64,000 nt of DNA from Variovorax paradoxus. Lineage in GTDB: Bacteria > Pseudomonadota > Gammaproteobacteria > Burkholderiales > Burkholderiaceae_C. Positions 42,587 to 51,791 of this stretch are shown in pieces. The stretch is taken from the NCBI RefSeq assembly GCF_030815975.1, contig NZ_JAUSXL010000001.1, positions 186,001 to 250,000 of the forward strand, in the 5' to 3' direction. Positions within the stretch are counted from its first letter, which is position 1. Each line of letters opens with the position of its first letter. The translations under genes and the position numbers were made by a program. The notes beneath the pieces were generated by a model. The model did no database searches and had not been told where the DNA came from. It worked only from the letters and a program-made list of their open reading frames with translations.

Positions 42587-43831
42587 CTACGCGCAAGGAT
42601 CCGCCAGGCGCGCCTGGTGCCGAGTCGGAGGTGTCGAGTGGTGCAACAGACGCAGCAGATCCCCCTGCTTGGATGTGCCGGTCTTGGAGTAGATCCTCTG
42701 CAGGTGGGTGCGAATGGTCGGCTCCCCCACGCCCAGCATGCCGGCGGCCTCGATGCCGCCGAGGCCCTGCGACAGCGCCATCAGCACGCGCAGTTCTCCG
42801 CCGGTGAGCCCATGCAGCCGTCCAAATGCCTCCCCAGGCATCAGCGGCGCCTGGACAGGATCCTGGACGAACACGGCAACACTCGCCGCGAACGGTGCGA
42901 GGACCCCGGCGCGCCGGCCATCGGCAACCGGCAGCAGGGTGGCAACGTAGCCCCCGCCGGTTCCATCGGGGATTCCGATCGCATGGTCCCTGGTGCGCGT
43001 GTCCGCACCATCGCGGCCTGCATCCTGGATCGCCTGCGTCAACGCCGCACGAGCGGCCGGATAGACAGGCGACAACCGGTTGTTGACCAGGCGCATCGCC
43101 GTGCCCGACCTGATCTGTCGCTCGGCCGCAGTGTTCATGTACACGACGCGACCGTCACGCGCCGCCAGGAACACGCCGGCCGCCAGCCCATCGAGAGTTC
43201 TCTCCAGCACCTCGGACTTCAGCACCTGGATGTCGAGCGCATCGGAAATCGCCAGGGCACGGCAGACGTGCGGCGCAAGGAGCTCGAACAGGCCCAGGTC
43301 ACTCTGCTGGTAATGCGGCGACTTGTCGCTGCGCGACGCGTGCAGGGACGCCATGCGCCCGGCGGTGCGCAGCGCCGGAAACCAGATGATGTCGAGCACC
43401 CCATGTGGCTGCAGCACTTCGCGGTAGAAGCGGCTGTCATGCAGATGGAAGCGCTCCATCGACAGCGCGCTCACGTCCCCGATGTTGGAAACGACATCGG
43501 CCGCAGCCATCGGACTCTCGGCGTAGTGCGCGCCGAGTTTCTGCAGAAACTCCGGCTCATAGCCGAAGACGTACAGCTGGTCGTTCTGGATCTGCTTCAG
43601 GTCGTGCACGCAGATGCCGCCTCCGACGCTGTCACAACGCTGCGCAATCATTGCGCATGTTGCGGCCCATCGCTGCGGGTCGAGGGAGCAGTCGTAGATC
43701 GCACCGATCAGGTCCGACAGTTCGGCGGCGGGAATCCCTTGCAGGCCCGTCATCGCACACGGTTGCGGAACGATGCCCGAACCGGCGGCACAAAGGTCCG
43801 TCGAATGCCATACGATGCCGGGCTGGTTCAT
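42587..43831 (-). CDS. LuxR-type regulator with long N-terminal domain
   Basis: 414 residues from ATG 43831; ATG 43753 is an alternative start. A C-terminal LuxR helix-turn-helix (LTGGELRVLMALSQGLGGIE, then MLGVGEPTIRTHLQRIYSKT) follows an N-terminal region with a possible PAS-like part around LDGLAAGVFLAARDGRVVYM. There is no acyl-homoserine-lactone domain and no luxI gene. It is divergent from another LuxR-type gene at 43887. Confidence 0.85.
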   Translation of the reverse strand: MNQPGIVWHSTDLCAAGSGIVPQPCAMTGLQGIPAAELSDLIGAIYDCSLDPQRWAATCAMIAQRCDSVGGGICVHDLKQIQNDQLYVFGYEPEFLQKLGAHYAESPMAAADVVSNIGDVSALSMERFHLHDSRFYREVLQPHGVLDIIWFPALRTAGRMASLHASRSDKSPHYQQSDLGLFELLAPHVCRALAISDALDIQVLKSEVLERTLDGLAAGVFLAARDGRVVYMNTAAERQIRSGTAMRLVNNRLSPVYPAARAALTQAIQDAGRDGADTRTRDHAIGIPDGTGGGYVATLLPVADGRRAGVLAPFAASVAVFVQDPVQAPLMPGEAFGRLHGLTGGELRVLMALSQGLGGIEAAGMLGVGEPTIRTHLQRIYSKTGTSKQGDLLRLLHHSTPPTRHQARLADPCA

Positions 43832-43886
43832 CAAGGGATCGTAGGCAGGTAGGCTGCGTCGCGTAATAACCTAAACAGGTGACCAA

Positions 43887-44723
43887 TTGAATGCAGGAGT
43901 TGCGCCCCCCGCCCAGCCTCCAGTGAACGATTTCACCGAGGCGATCTACGCGCTGTGGGACAAGCTCGCGAGTTTCCCCATCGGCGATGGCGATGTAGCG
44001 CTCGAGCACCTGCTCTGCAGCCTCTGCTCGATCTTCGGCGCGCACAACGCACTTTGGTCGGTGGTCGTGCGGCTGCCAAGCCCTGCGTCGGGCGACGCGC
44101 TGAACGGCTGGCGCCCGCTGTTCGTCCGGCTGCTGCGGCCTTTGCCGCCGATTGCCGCTTCGGTCCAGGAGCAGTTCGACACCCTGTGGTCGCCGTCTGT
44201 CGACCTCTCGCAGATCCTTGCCGTGTCCGGCGAGGAACCTTTCCGCATCCAGCTCCTGTTTGAAGCGCTGCCTGCGGAGTGGTTCGACGGCCCGCACTAC
44301 CAGCGCCACTATCTGGCGATCGGACACGCGGACAGCATGTCGATGCGGTGTGCGATCAACGACGATGTGCGGGTGCACCTGTTCATCTTCCGCAGCACGG
44401 AAGCTCCCCGGTTCTCATCAACGGACAAGCACCCTTTCGGCCTGGCGCTTCGCGGACTGCGCTGGTTCTACCGCCAGCAGTTGCTCAGCCACGGGCTCCT
44501 CATCGCGAACGCGCCGCTCACCGCGATGGAACGCAGGGTCTTGCTGGGCCTGCTCGACGGCAAGGCGGAAAAGGCGGTCGCAGCCACTCTGGGCCAAAGC
44601 CCGAACACGACGCATATCCACGTGAAGTCGATCTATGCCAAGTTCGGTGTCCATAACCGGGCGGCGCTGACCTCCCTCTGGCTCGGGCGCCTGCCCGAAG
44701 CCGGCCGATCGAACATGGATTGA
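43887..44723 (+). CDS. LuxR-type regulator
   Basis: 278 residues from a TTG with AGGTGA in front; GTG 43923 is an alternative. The C-terminal helix-turn-helix reads LTAMERRVLLGLLDGKAEKA, then HIHVKSIYAKFGVHNRA. The N-terminal 190 residues are unassigned and lack an AHL-binding pattern. Divergent from the LuxR-type gene at 42587 and possibly co-regulated with it. Confidence 0.85.
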   Translation: MNAGVAPPAQPPVNDFTEAIYALWDKLASFPIGDGDVALEHLLCSLCSIFGAHNALWSVVVRLPSPASGDALNGWRPLFVRLLRPLPPIAASVQEQFDTLWSPSVDLSQILAVSGEEPFRIQLLFEALPAEWFDGPHYQRHYLAIGHADSMSMRCAINDDVRVHLFIFRSTEAPRFSSTDKHPFGLALRGLRWFYRQQLLSHGLLIANAPLTAMERRVLLGLLDGKAEKAVAATLGQSPNTTHIHVKSIYAKFGVHNRAALTSLWLGRLPEAGRSNMD

Positions 44724-44820
44724 TGCTGCGGCGCGCCCACGCGTCATTGCTTCCGATGACTCGTTGAGCGTGCGATCTCCCTAGGCTCGGGACCCCACAT
44801 TCCCACCCCAGGAGTTCACC

Positions 44821-45066
44821 ATGAACACGAGCCGAATCCTCCCACTCCCGCTGTCGACCGGCGCAGTTGAGAAGGCGCCCATCCCGTCCGTGCACGGTGC
44901 CTTCAAGCGTGCCGCTGCGGCCCTTGTGCGGCGCTGCGCGACCGCCACAGTCGACCCGCGAGAAGGCTATCTCTCGCGATCGGTCGATCATGAAGACCTC
45001 GAGAACCGCATCCGTGCATGGGAAGCGTACGAAGCCCGCCTGCGATGCCTTCCGCCAGTGCTGTGA
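44821..45066 (+). CDS. DUF3563-family small protein
   Basis: 81 residues with the ideal ribosome site CCAGGAGTTCACC. The sequence GYLSRSVDHEDLENRIRAWE matches the short DUF3563 helical motif common in Burkholderiales. Function unknown. Confidence 0.8.
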   Translation: MNTSRILPLPLSTGAVEKAPIPSVHGAFKRAAAALVRRCATATVDPREGYLSRSVDHEDLENRIRAWEAYEARLRCLPPVL

Positions 45067-45145
45067 GGACACGTTGAACGCGGACAGGCCCCTGCGTTCG
45101 TGCCCGACGCTCGCGCGCTTGCCAGCGTTCCGAGAGTCAGGGCGA

Positions 45146-45709
45146 TCAGCCTCCTGCCGACGGCGCGTTTTCGGCCAGCAGCGCCTGAATCTTCTTCTCA
45201 GTGGTGCCGTAGCTGCCTCCGCCGAAGTGCGAATAGACGATCTTTCCCTGCTTGTCGATCAGATAGACCGCAGGCCAGTACTGGTTGTTGAAGGCCTTCC
45301 AGGTGGCGTAGTGGTTGTCTTGCGCGACGGCGTGCTTGATCTGCAACCGGTTGATCGCGTCCTGCACGTTCTTGGTGGACTTCTCGTATGCGAATTCCGG
45401 CGTGTGCACACCCACGACGACGAGGCCCTTGTCCTTGTACTTTTCGTTCCACTCCTTGACATAGGGCAGGTGGTTGAGACAGTTGATGCAGGTGTAGGTC
45501 CAGAAGTCGACGAGCACAACCTTGCCGCGCAGATCTTGCAGCTTCAGGGGCTGGGAGTTGAACCAGTGGTCGATGTTCTGGAACTCAGGCGCAATCTGCG
45601 CGACGCTGGATGGAATTTCGCCTTCAGACGGCCGCGCCGCAGCAGTGAGTATGCCGACCGAGGCTGCAACAGCCGCCACGCCGACAAGCACGTTGGATCT
45701 CGTAGTCAC
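45146..45709 (-). CDS. Thioredoxin-like protein (TlpA/DipZ C-terminal type)
   Basis: 187 residues. An N-terminal hydrophobic segment (VLVGVAAVAASVGILTAA) exports or anchors it. The redoxin domain carries the CxxC pair C74/C77 (YTCINC) within LVDFWTYTCINCLNHLPYVK, and the cis-Pro region WPAVYLIDKQGK. The family reduces periplasmic disulfides or peroxides. It sits next to the secreted-protein gene at 45725 on the same strand, 15 bases upstream of it in the transcript. Confidence 0.9.
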   Translation of the reverse strand: MTTRSNVLVGVAAVAASVGILTAAARPSEGEIPSSVAQIAPEFQNIDHWFNSQPLKLQDLRGKVVLVDFWTYTCINCLNHLPYVKEWNEKYKDKGLVVVGVHTPEFAYEKSTKNVQDAINRLQIKHAVAQDNHYATWKAFNNQYWPAVYLIDKQGKIVYSHFGGGSYGTTEKKIQALLAENAPSAGG

Positions 45710-45724
45710 GGTGAGCTCCAGCGT

Positions 45725-46108
45725 TCAGCGCAACGTGACGCCGTCGGCGATGCCAGCCTGGCGCGTCGGGAGCACCCCGTGGATGCCGTATTGGGCAGGC
45801 ACCCGGCTGTTGACGAAGGCCTCGACATAGAGGTTCTGGGCTGGCGCGTGGGCGAGTGCGCGGGCTTCGGACTGCACTGCGGACCGGTCGAGCGGGGATG
45901 GCAGCGCCGCAACCACACCCGAAGAGGCGCCATCGGCATAAGGATCTGCGGCGTGCGCAGCCGCGACAGCCTGGGCACGGACGTCGCTGCGGCTGAGCGT
46001 CGAACGCGTCTGCAACACGCCTTGATATTCCTCGGCATGGGCCTGCGCTCCAATCAGAGCGGCAAGGACCGAGAACGAGGCAGCACTGGCAATTCGAGAG
46101 AACTTCAT
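45725..46108 (-). CDS. Secreted protein, DUF4148-like
   Basis: 127 residues from ATG 46108, with an AAGGAA ribosome site. The signal peptide (SFSVLAALIGAQAHAEE) is followed by STLSRSDVRAQAVAAAHAAD, which resembles the R-x-D/E-V-x-A motif of DUF4148-type exported proteins of Burkholderiales. Function unknown. Likely in an operon with the thioredoxin-like gene. Confidence 0.75.
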   Translation of the reverse strand: MKFSRIASAASFSVLAALIGAQAHAEEYQGVLQTRSTLSRSDVRAQAVAAAHAADPYADGASSGVVAALPSPLDRSAVQSEARALAHAPAQNLYVEAFVNSRVPAQYGIHGVLPTRQAGIADGVTLR

Positions 46109-46426
46109 GGGGATTTCCTTGGTGGTGAAGTGAGCTTGGGTAGAGAGCGAACGAATTGTTTGCGACGCTCTCCTCTTCCGGCACACATTGCGTATGCCTA
46201 TGTGTCGGCCCTGGAATTGCACACACTACGTTTCAAGGCTGCGGCTTTGCCGCGGTTGTTGATCCGAGGACCATGGCCGCCGTCTGCGGGTCGCCCGTCG
46301 CGCTCGGCGACAACACCCTACACCTTCGTTCAATGGAACTTCGGTCGGCACTTCTGTTGAATCACATGTGCATCGCCATGTCCGCGCCAGCTTCCGCCCA
46401 CGAGCATTCACCTCCCAGGAGCCATC
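46109..46426. other. Divergent intergenic region, 318 bases
   Basis: Lies between the secreted-protein gene (start 46108, leftward) and the gene at 46427 (rightward). It must hold at least one promoter for each side. No convincing protein or clear operator was seen in it. Confidence 0.4.
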
Positions 46427-46921
46427 ATGCACGACCACACCGTTCTCTCGTCCAACGATCTTCCCGCTCGCTTCACGCAACGCCTGCCAGCGCGGCCCAG
46501 CGCTCCCGCGCTTCTGCAAACCGTCCAAGCCTTCCAGTACCGCGAGATGGAACATGCGCTGCGCGCAAGCGGCGGAGTAATGAGTTCCGACGAGGTTGTC
46601 ACCCTGCTTGTGAGGCAGACGGAGCAGCCGATTTCACAGCTGGCGCGCTGGATCGTCGACCGCGACGTGATCAGCTTCCAGTGGCAATCGCGCACGGTAC
46701 TGCCGCTGTTCCAGTTCGACCTGTCCACCATGACGCCTCGGTCATCCGTCACCGCGGTGATCCGGGAGTTGATTCCGGCTCGGAGCGATTGGGAGATCTG
46801 CCTCTGGTTCGTCGCGCCGAACACAAGGTTGGCCGGCGCGTCGCCGCTCGACGCCATTGCGCTGAACGCGCCGACCGTGCTCGACGCGGCTCGGGAAGAG
46901 CGTTGCCTGCCGCGCGATTGA
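46427..46921 (+). CDS. Xre/MbcA/ParS-like protein without partner toxin
   Basis: 164 residues with the ribosome site CCAGGAGCC. The C-terminal part, LWFVAPNTRLAGASPLDAI followed by APTVLDAAREE, resembles the toxin-binding domain of ParS/MbcA-type antitoxins, where a W...N..L.G.sP.d.l pattern leads to a helix with the DAA segment. No RES-domain toxin gene is adjacent. The N-terminal half has no clear helix-turn-helix. The match is by pattern only. Confidence 0.5.
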   Translation: MHDHTVLSSNDLPARFTQRLPARPSAPALLQTVQAFQYREMEHALRASGGVMSSDEVVTLLVRQTEQPISQLARWIVDRDVISFQWQSRTVLPLFQFDLSTMTPRSSVTAVIRELIPARSDWEICLWFVAPNTRLAGASPLDAIALNAPTVLDAAREERCLPRD

Positions 46922-47124
46922 TGCGGCACGGGCAGCGCGGCCCGCGACGCCCGAACTCGAAAGAATCGGCTCATACGAAGGTATCTCCTAAACCAACGTT
47001 CCATAGCCAGAGCCACATGTTTTTGATTTCATTGCTTTGCGCGCGCCCTTGCGCGCAAGCAGGACAACCCTTCCGCAGGGGCTTCGAACCGATGCCTCGC
47101 TTCTCTCACATCAAGGAATTCAAA

Positions 47125-47532
47125 ATGAAATTGCTTTTCTCCACCTGCGCCCTCGTCGGCGCACAGATCCTGGCCTTCACTGCCTGCGCTCAGACGCAGC
47201 CCCTCGACAAGACGATGACCCGCGCCGAGCGCAAAGCCGAGGGTGTGGAGGCCGCGCGTACTTTCATGCCGGGCGAAGGAGACCCGATCCCCGAACCCAA
47301 GGCGCGGGCATCGAAGGCCGATCGCGCGGCGGCCCGCCAGGCGCGCAGACCAGAGGGAGTCCAGGCCGCGCGTACCTTCATGCCCGGCGAGGGAGACCCG
47401 ATCCCGACGCCCACCGCCAAGCTGTCTCGTGCAGAGCGCTCGGCGGGCCGCAAGGCGAGCCGCTCCGAAGTGGCGAAGGCCAACAGGGCCGGACAGCTGC
47501 CTTCGTACAGCGACAACTACGGCGGCAAGTAG
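47125..47532 (+). CDS. Secreted protein with tandem repeat
   Basis: 135 residues from ATG 47125. A signal peptide (STCALVGAQILAFTACA) is followed by two copies, 38 residues apart, of a segment containing GVxAARTFMPGEGDPIP (first copy GVEAARTF, second GVQAARTF). The flanking R-A-E-R-K/R-S motif recurs a third time near the C-terminus. It is related to DUF4148-type exported proteins. Function unknown. Confidence 0.8.
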   Translation: MKLLFSTCALVGAQILAFTACAQTQPLDKTMTRAERKAEGVEAARTFMPGEGDPIPEPKARASKADRAAARQARRPEGVQAARTFMPGEGDPIPTPTAKLSRAERSAGRKASRSEVAKANRAGQLPSYSDNYGGK

Positions 47533-47800
47533 GCCATCCGACCAGGAAAACGCTGCGGCGACAGCTGCGAACTGGTGCAGGCAGGCATGGACATCCCCAC
47601 GATGCGCGCGCAGCGCCGCGCAGGGAGCCGACATGCGCCGAGCCTGCGCGGCCATGCTGACGATGTGGCTGGGCCAGCTCGAATGAGCCCGGCGATCACC
47701 GGTGGCATCGCACAGCGTCGAAGACTGGGAGCCGCGATCGTGCGTGCCACCTCGCGCCCGGCAAGGCCCGTAGTGGCCATCTCGACAAGACAGGCCGCGC

Positions 47801-48403
47801 TCAATCGGACTTCGCTACCGCTGCTTCGAGGAAGTCCAAGCGGTCCTGCCCCCAGAAAAGCTCATCACGGAAGACATAGGACGGCGAGCCGAACACGCCT
47901 GCTGAAACCGCGCGGTCGGTCAGTGCGGCATAGGAGCGGGCCACCTGGTCGGTGCGTGCCTGGCTGATCAAGGTCGGGGCGTCGAGACCGCACGCTTGCA
48001 GGATATCGGAGAGTGTCTGCGGACTCGAGATGTCCAGATCTGCACACCATTGGGCATGCAGGATGGCCTTGTAGAGCGGCACGACGTCGTGGCCCACGGC
48101 GCCCGCCGCGATGACGATGCACGAGGCGAGAGTGGCATCGGGACACATGAACTTCGGTTGCGGGTTCACGTGAATCCCAAGACGCCGACACCAGCGCCGC
48201 AGTTCCGCCACCCGGTATGCCTGCCGCTCAGGCGCGCGCAACGGAAGAAGCACACCGCCCGTGCGGGCGTACACCGCCGGCAGATCCACAGGCATGTAGC
48301 GGACCGTGGCGCCGTGCCGCTGCGCCAGGGCAGCAAGCCGGTCGGCGCCCAGGTAGGCCCAGTCCGAGTTCATCCAGAGGTAGCAATCGATGGACTTCGT
48401 CAT
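47801..48403 (-). CDS. DsbA-fold isomerase (HCCA-isomerase-like)
   Basis: 200 residues from ATG 48403. The sequence CYLWMNSDWAYLGADRL has the Ser of 2-hydroxychromene-2-carboxylate isomerases in place of a CxxC, and a C-terminal segment (GVFGSPSYVFRDELFWGQDR) contains the family's G-S-P-S-Y motif. These glutathione-dependent enzymes act in naphthalene-type and other aromatic catabolism. It is the last gene after the MHS transporter, 17 bases downstream of it. Confidence 0.85.
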   Translation of the reverse strand: MTKSIDCYLWMNSDWAYLGADRLAALAQRHGATVRYMPVDLPAVYARTGGVLLPLRAPERQAYRVAELRRWCRRLGIHVNPQPKFMCPDATLASCIVIAAGAVGHDVVPLYKAILHAQWCADLDISSPQTLSDILQACGLDAPTLISQARTDQVARSYAALTDRAVSAGVFGSPSYVFRDELFWGQDRLDFLEAAVAKSD

Positions 48404-48420
48404 GGCGGATCTTCTCTGCG

Positions 48421-49761
48421 TCACGGGGTGGACTTCACCAGCGGCTTTGCAAAGCCAGCAAAGCGATCGCTGCCGTGCATCTTGAATGCACTGACGCAGG
48501 CAACCACGCCAAGCACACTCAGATACCACGTCACGTAGGTCGGCGATCCGTTGCCTTTGGACAGCAACCATGTCGCCACGATCGGCGCGAGCCCGCCGCC
48601 AATGGCACCTGAAACCTGCACGGCCAGCGAAATGCCCGTGTAGCGCACCTCCGGCGGGAACTGGCTCGAAAAAAGGCTGCCCTCGGGCCCGTACAGACAG
48701 GCGTAGACCAGGCCGATGGCAATCACCGCCGCCGCATTGATCCAGAAGACCTCACGGGTGTGCAGGAAGTCGAAGAACAACGGCGCGCATGCCACGATGC
48801 CGGCGGTGCCGATCATGAAAACCCATTTGTGGCCGATCCTGTCGCCGAGCATGCCGCACATGGGCATCATGACCAGTGCCGCCACCGCGCCCCATATGGT
48901 GGCGTCCAGCATCACAGTCCGTGGGATACCGAGCGTTCCGGTGGCGTAGGCGAGCGCGAAGGTCACCGTGGTGTAGAACCATGTCACCTCGGCCAGTCGA
49001 GCGCCGACGACCACCAGAGTCTCTCGAGGGTACTTCCGCAGTACCTCGACCACGGGAACCTCGACTTTGCTGCCGCGGTTTTCCATCCGCTCGAAATCCG
49101 GCGACTCAGCCACCTTCACACGGATGAACCATCCCACCAGCAGCAGGATCACGCTGGCCAGAAACGGAACGCGCCAGCCCCAAGACAGCATGTCGGCTTC
49201 CGGGAGCTTGGCGACCGCACCCATGGCGAGCGAGGAGAGGATGAGCCCCGGGGCAACGCCGGCCTGCGGGAGGCTACCGAAGAAGCCTTTCTTGCCCGGC
49301 GGTGCATGCTCGACCGCCATCAACACCGCGCCACCCCATTCACCGCCAACGGCGATGCCCTGCAAGAACCGCATGATCACCAGCAGCACCGCAGCCCAGT
49401 AGCCGATGTGGTCGTACGATGGAATCAACCCGATCAGGATGGTCGGAATGCCCATCATCAGCAGCGTGATGAGCAGCATCGACTTGCGCCCCACCTTGTC
49501 ACCGAAATGGCCGAACACGATGCCGCCGAGCGGCCGCGCGAAGAACCCGACCGAGTAGGTTGCGAACGCGGCCATGGTGCCGGTGATCGGATCGAACGAC
49601 GGGAAGAAGATCTTGTTGAAGATCAGCGCCGCGGCAGTGCCGTAGAGGAAGAAGTCGTACCACTCGATGGTGGTACCCATCATGCTGGCGAGGCCGGCCG
49701 TCACGTGCCCCTTGCGGGCGCCGGTGGTCTCGCTGCCCGCGAGCTTGTGCTGTGTGTTCAT
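48421..49761 (-). CDS. MHS-family metabolite:H+ symporter
   Basis: 446 residues, twelve membrane segments. The N-terminal signature TTIEWYDFFLYGTAAALIFN and the loop GHFGDKVGRKSMLL are those of the MHS branch (ShiA, KgtP, ProP) of the major facilitator superfamily. It imports an organic acid by proton symport. The class II aldolase gene precedes it by 35 bases and the DsbA-fold isomerase gene follows, suggesting joint handling of one substrate. Confidence 0.93.
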   Translation of the reverse strand: MNTQHKLAGSETTGARKGHVTAGLASMMGTTIEWYDFFLYGTAAALIFNKIFFPSFDPITGTMAAFATYSVGFFARPLGGIVFGHFGDKVGRKSMLLITLLMMGIPTILIGLIPSYDHIGYWAAVLLVIMRFLQGIAVGGEWGGAVLMAVEHAPPGKKGFFGSLPQAGVAPGLILSSLAMGAVAKLPEADMLSWGWRVPFLASVILLLVGWFIRVKVAESPDFERMENRGSKVEVPVVEVLRKYPRETLVVVGARLAEVTWFYTTVTFALAYATGTLGIPRTVMLDATIWGAVAALVMMPMCGMLGDRIGHKWVFMIGTAGIVACAPLFFDFLHTREVFWINAAAVIAIGLVYACLYGPEGSLFSSQFPPEVRYTGISLAVQVSGAIGGGLAPIVATWLLSKGNGSPTYVTWYLSVLGVVACVSAFKMHGSDRFAGFAKPLVKSTP

Positions 49762-49796
49762 CGTTCTGACCTTGGGTGAAACAGCTGAAGAATCGA

Positions 49797-50576
49797 TCAG
49801 CGCGCCAGCTGGGGCAGCGACTTTGTCTGGCGGCACCAGTAGTTGAACGTGGCATTCACGATCGACGGCTTCAGCAGGTAGTCGTGCGCCTCGCGGGCCA
49901 GGGCATCGTCCACTTGCGTGAGCGCGCCGTATGCGGCTTGGGCGCGCAATTGCAGGCGCGCGGCGCGCTCCAGGTACACCGACAGGTATGTCGCCTCTTC
50001 GATCGTCTGGCCGGCCGTGAGGTAGCCGTGGTGGGCGAGGATGATCGCCCGCTTCGTGCCCAAGGCCTCGGAGATCACCACGCCTTCGTGGTCTGCGATC
50101 GGGACGCCCGGCCAGTCGCCCAGGAACGCGCAGTCGTCGTGCAGGGGTGTCATGTCCATCTGACAGATCACCAGCGGCTGACGCGCCGCCGCCAGCGCCG
50201 ACGCCCACGGCGAGTGGGTGTGCACGATCGAGTGCACGTCTTGCCGCGCGCGATAGACCCACAGATGAAATCGTGTGGCCGGGTTGGCCATGCCGTCGCC
50301 GCTGAGCGTGTTCAGGTCTTGGTCCACCTCGATGAAATCGTCTGGCGTGGCCTCGTCGAAACCCAGCCCGAAGCGCAGCGTCCAGTAAGCATCGGGCCGT
50401 TCCGACCGTGCGCTGATCTGGCCTGCCAGGCCGGCCTCCTGCCCGGTCATGGCAAGGATGCGGCAGGCGTCGGCCAGCGTTTCCCTCGCAGTGCGGGGCG
50501 CATCTTTCAGGTGTTGCGCCATCTCGCGCGTGGCGCGCGCGTCGAAGTATTCCTTTGTCCTCAGATCGTCTTTCAT
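49797..50576 (-). CDS. Class II aldolase/adducin-family protein
   Basis: 259 residues from ATG 50576. The metal-binding histidines are in SIVHTHSPWA (H119, H121) and AHHGYLTAGQ (H182/183), and the family loop LSGDGMANP-like is near 92. The family includes L-fuculose-phosphate aldolase and decarboxylases of similar fold; the substrate here is unknown. It is first in the leftward set with the MHS transporter and downstream of a LysR gene. Confidence 0.88.
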   Translation of the reverse strand: MKDDLRTKEYFDARATREMAQHLKDAPRTARETLADACRILAMTGQEAGLAGQISARSERPDAYWTLRFGLGFDEATPDDFIEVDQDLNTLSGDGMANPATRFHLWVYRARQDVHSIVHTHSPWASALAAARQPLVICQMDMTPLHDDCAFLGDWPGVPIADHEGVVISEALGTKRAIILAHHGYLTAGQTIEEATYLSVYLERAARLQLRAQAAYGALTQVDDALAREAHDYLLKPSIVNATFNYWCRQTKSLPQLAR

Positions 50577-50763
50577 GTGCTGTGCTCTCGTGGTCGGGCG
50601 GCCGGCGGCGGGAGCAGGTTTGCACGCGTCGCGACCGCTGCGGGCGAGTATGGGAGAGGGGGTTGCCTGCAAGCCATGCAGCAGCTTGCATAGCTGCTAT
50701 GCGGCCTGGAACCGGCCAGGGCGCACCGCAGCGCGCCCCATGCCGGCCACTGCCAGCGAGTGG

Positions 50764-51636
50764 CTATCCAGCCATGTCCACCGCCGTGGCTATCAGTTCC
50801 TGGACCAGCGGTGGCACGGGCCTGTCGCAGCGCACGATCGCCACCACCCTGCGGCGCAGCACGGGGTGCAAGATGGTCACCTTGCGCAGGCGATGATCGC
50901 CCAGCAGCTTGTCGGGAATGCGCAACGGGAGAATGCAGGCACCGACACCCGAGGCGACGAGTTCCAGGAGCGCATCGACCGTTTCCGCTTCGGCCACGAA
51001 GGTCGGCTCGAGGCCGCTGCTGTGGATCATTCGACGCAACACATAATGCGCCGGGAAGCCCACCAGCCTCGGAAGGTCGCGCGTCAGGTCGATGGTGTCG
51101 CCAATGGCGTCCCTTTCCTGCACGACCAGGCACATGTCGTCGTCGAACAGCGCCGCGGAAGTCAACGCTTGCGAAGCCACGGCGGTGTCGTAGACAAAGC
51201 CGGCATCCGCCTTGCCGCTCTCCACCAACTCGACCACCTCCGGAGAGCTGCGCCCCATCAGGGAAAGGTTGGCACCCTCATGGCGACTCACGAAGCGCGC
51301 CACCACGTCACCCATGAAGTAGTAGCTCAGCGTGTGCACCGTGGCGAGCCGGACGGTACCTTGGGTGATGCCCTCGCGGGTTCGCACCAGGTCAAGCGCG
51401 GCGTCGATGGTGCGATAGCTGCCCTGCGTCAGGTCCCGCAGCTTGCGGCCTGCCAGCGTCAACTCGACGCCGCGTCCGGTCCGCAGGAACAGGGGCTTGC
51501 CCAGGTGTGCCTCGAGCGCCGCCAACTGCCGGCTCAGGCCGGATTGCGTCTGATCGAGGTCTTCCGCCGCACGGGAGAGCGACCCGAGGTCGGCGATCCT
51601 CAGGAAATAGCGAAGCTGGCGGTCGAAACTGTCCAT
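50764..51636 (-). CDS. LysR-family transcriptional regulator
   Basis: 290 residues from ATG 51636. The helix-turn-helix (GSLSRAAEDLDQTQSGLSRQ) and effector domain are standard. It is upstream of and parallel to the aldolase / transporter / isomerase genes (188-base gap), so it may be their regulator or first gene. It is divergent from the TetR gene at 51792. Confidence 0.92.
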   Translation of the reverse strand: MDSFDRQLRYFLRIADLGSLSRAAEDLDQTQSGLSRQLAALEAHLGKPLFLRTGRGVELTLAGRKLRDLTQGSYRTIDAALDLVRTREGITQGTVRLATVHTLSYYFMGDVVARFVSRHEGANLSLMGRSSPEVVELVESGKADAGFVYDTAVASQALTSAALFDDDMCLVVQERDAIGDTIDLTRDLPRLVGFPAHYVLRRMIHSSGLEPTFVAEAETVDALLELVASGVGACILPLRIPDKLLGDHRLRKVTILHPVLRRRVVAIVRCDRPVPPLVQELIATAVDMAG

Positions 51637-51755
51637 GTGGGTTCGGTGGCAGAGCCCGACAGTACCACCGCGGCCGCTTCGATCGAACTGGGGCAATCAT
51701 GCCGCCCCAAGCGCATTGCGAACCCGATCCTCGAAGGTTCCGAAATCGGTAGTTG

Positions 51756-51771
51756 TTGACCAATCCGTCAA
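51756..51771. promoter_or_regulatory. TetR operator candidate TTGAC-N6-GTCAA
   Basis: TTGAC CAATCC GTCAA, a perfect 5-base inverted repeat, lies 20 bases before the tetR-type start. An almost identical site is at 52415, upstream of the SDR gene. Confidence 0.6.
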
Positions 51772-51791
51772 AAACACCTAGATTCCGGCCG

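Noticed and set aside
47533..47800. Short open frames between the secreted repeat protein and the isomerase gene
   Set aside because: They lack ribosome sites and coding character and overlap one another in several frames; treated as non-coding.
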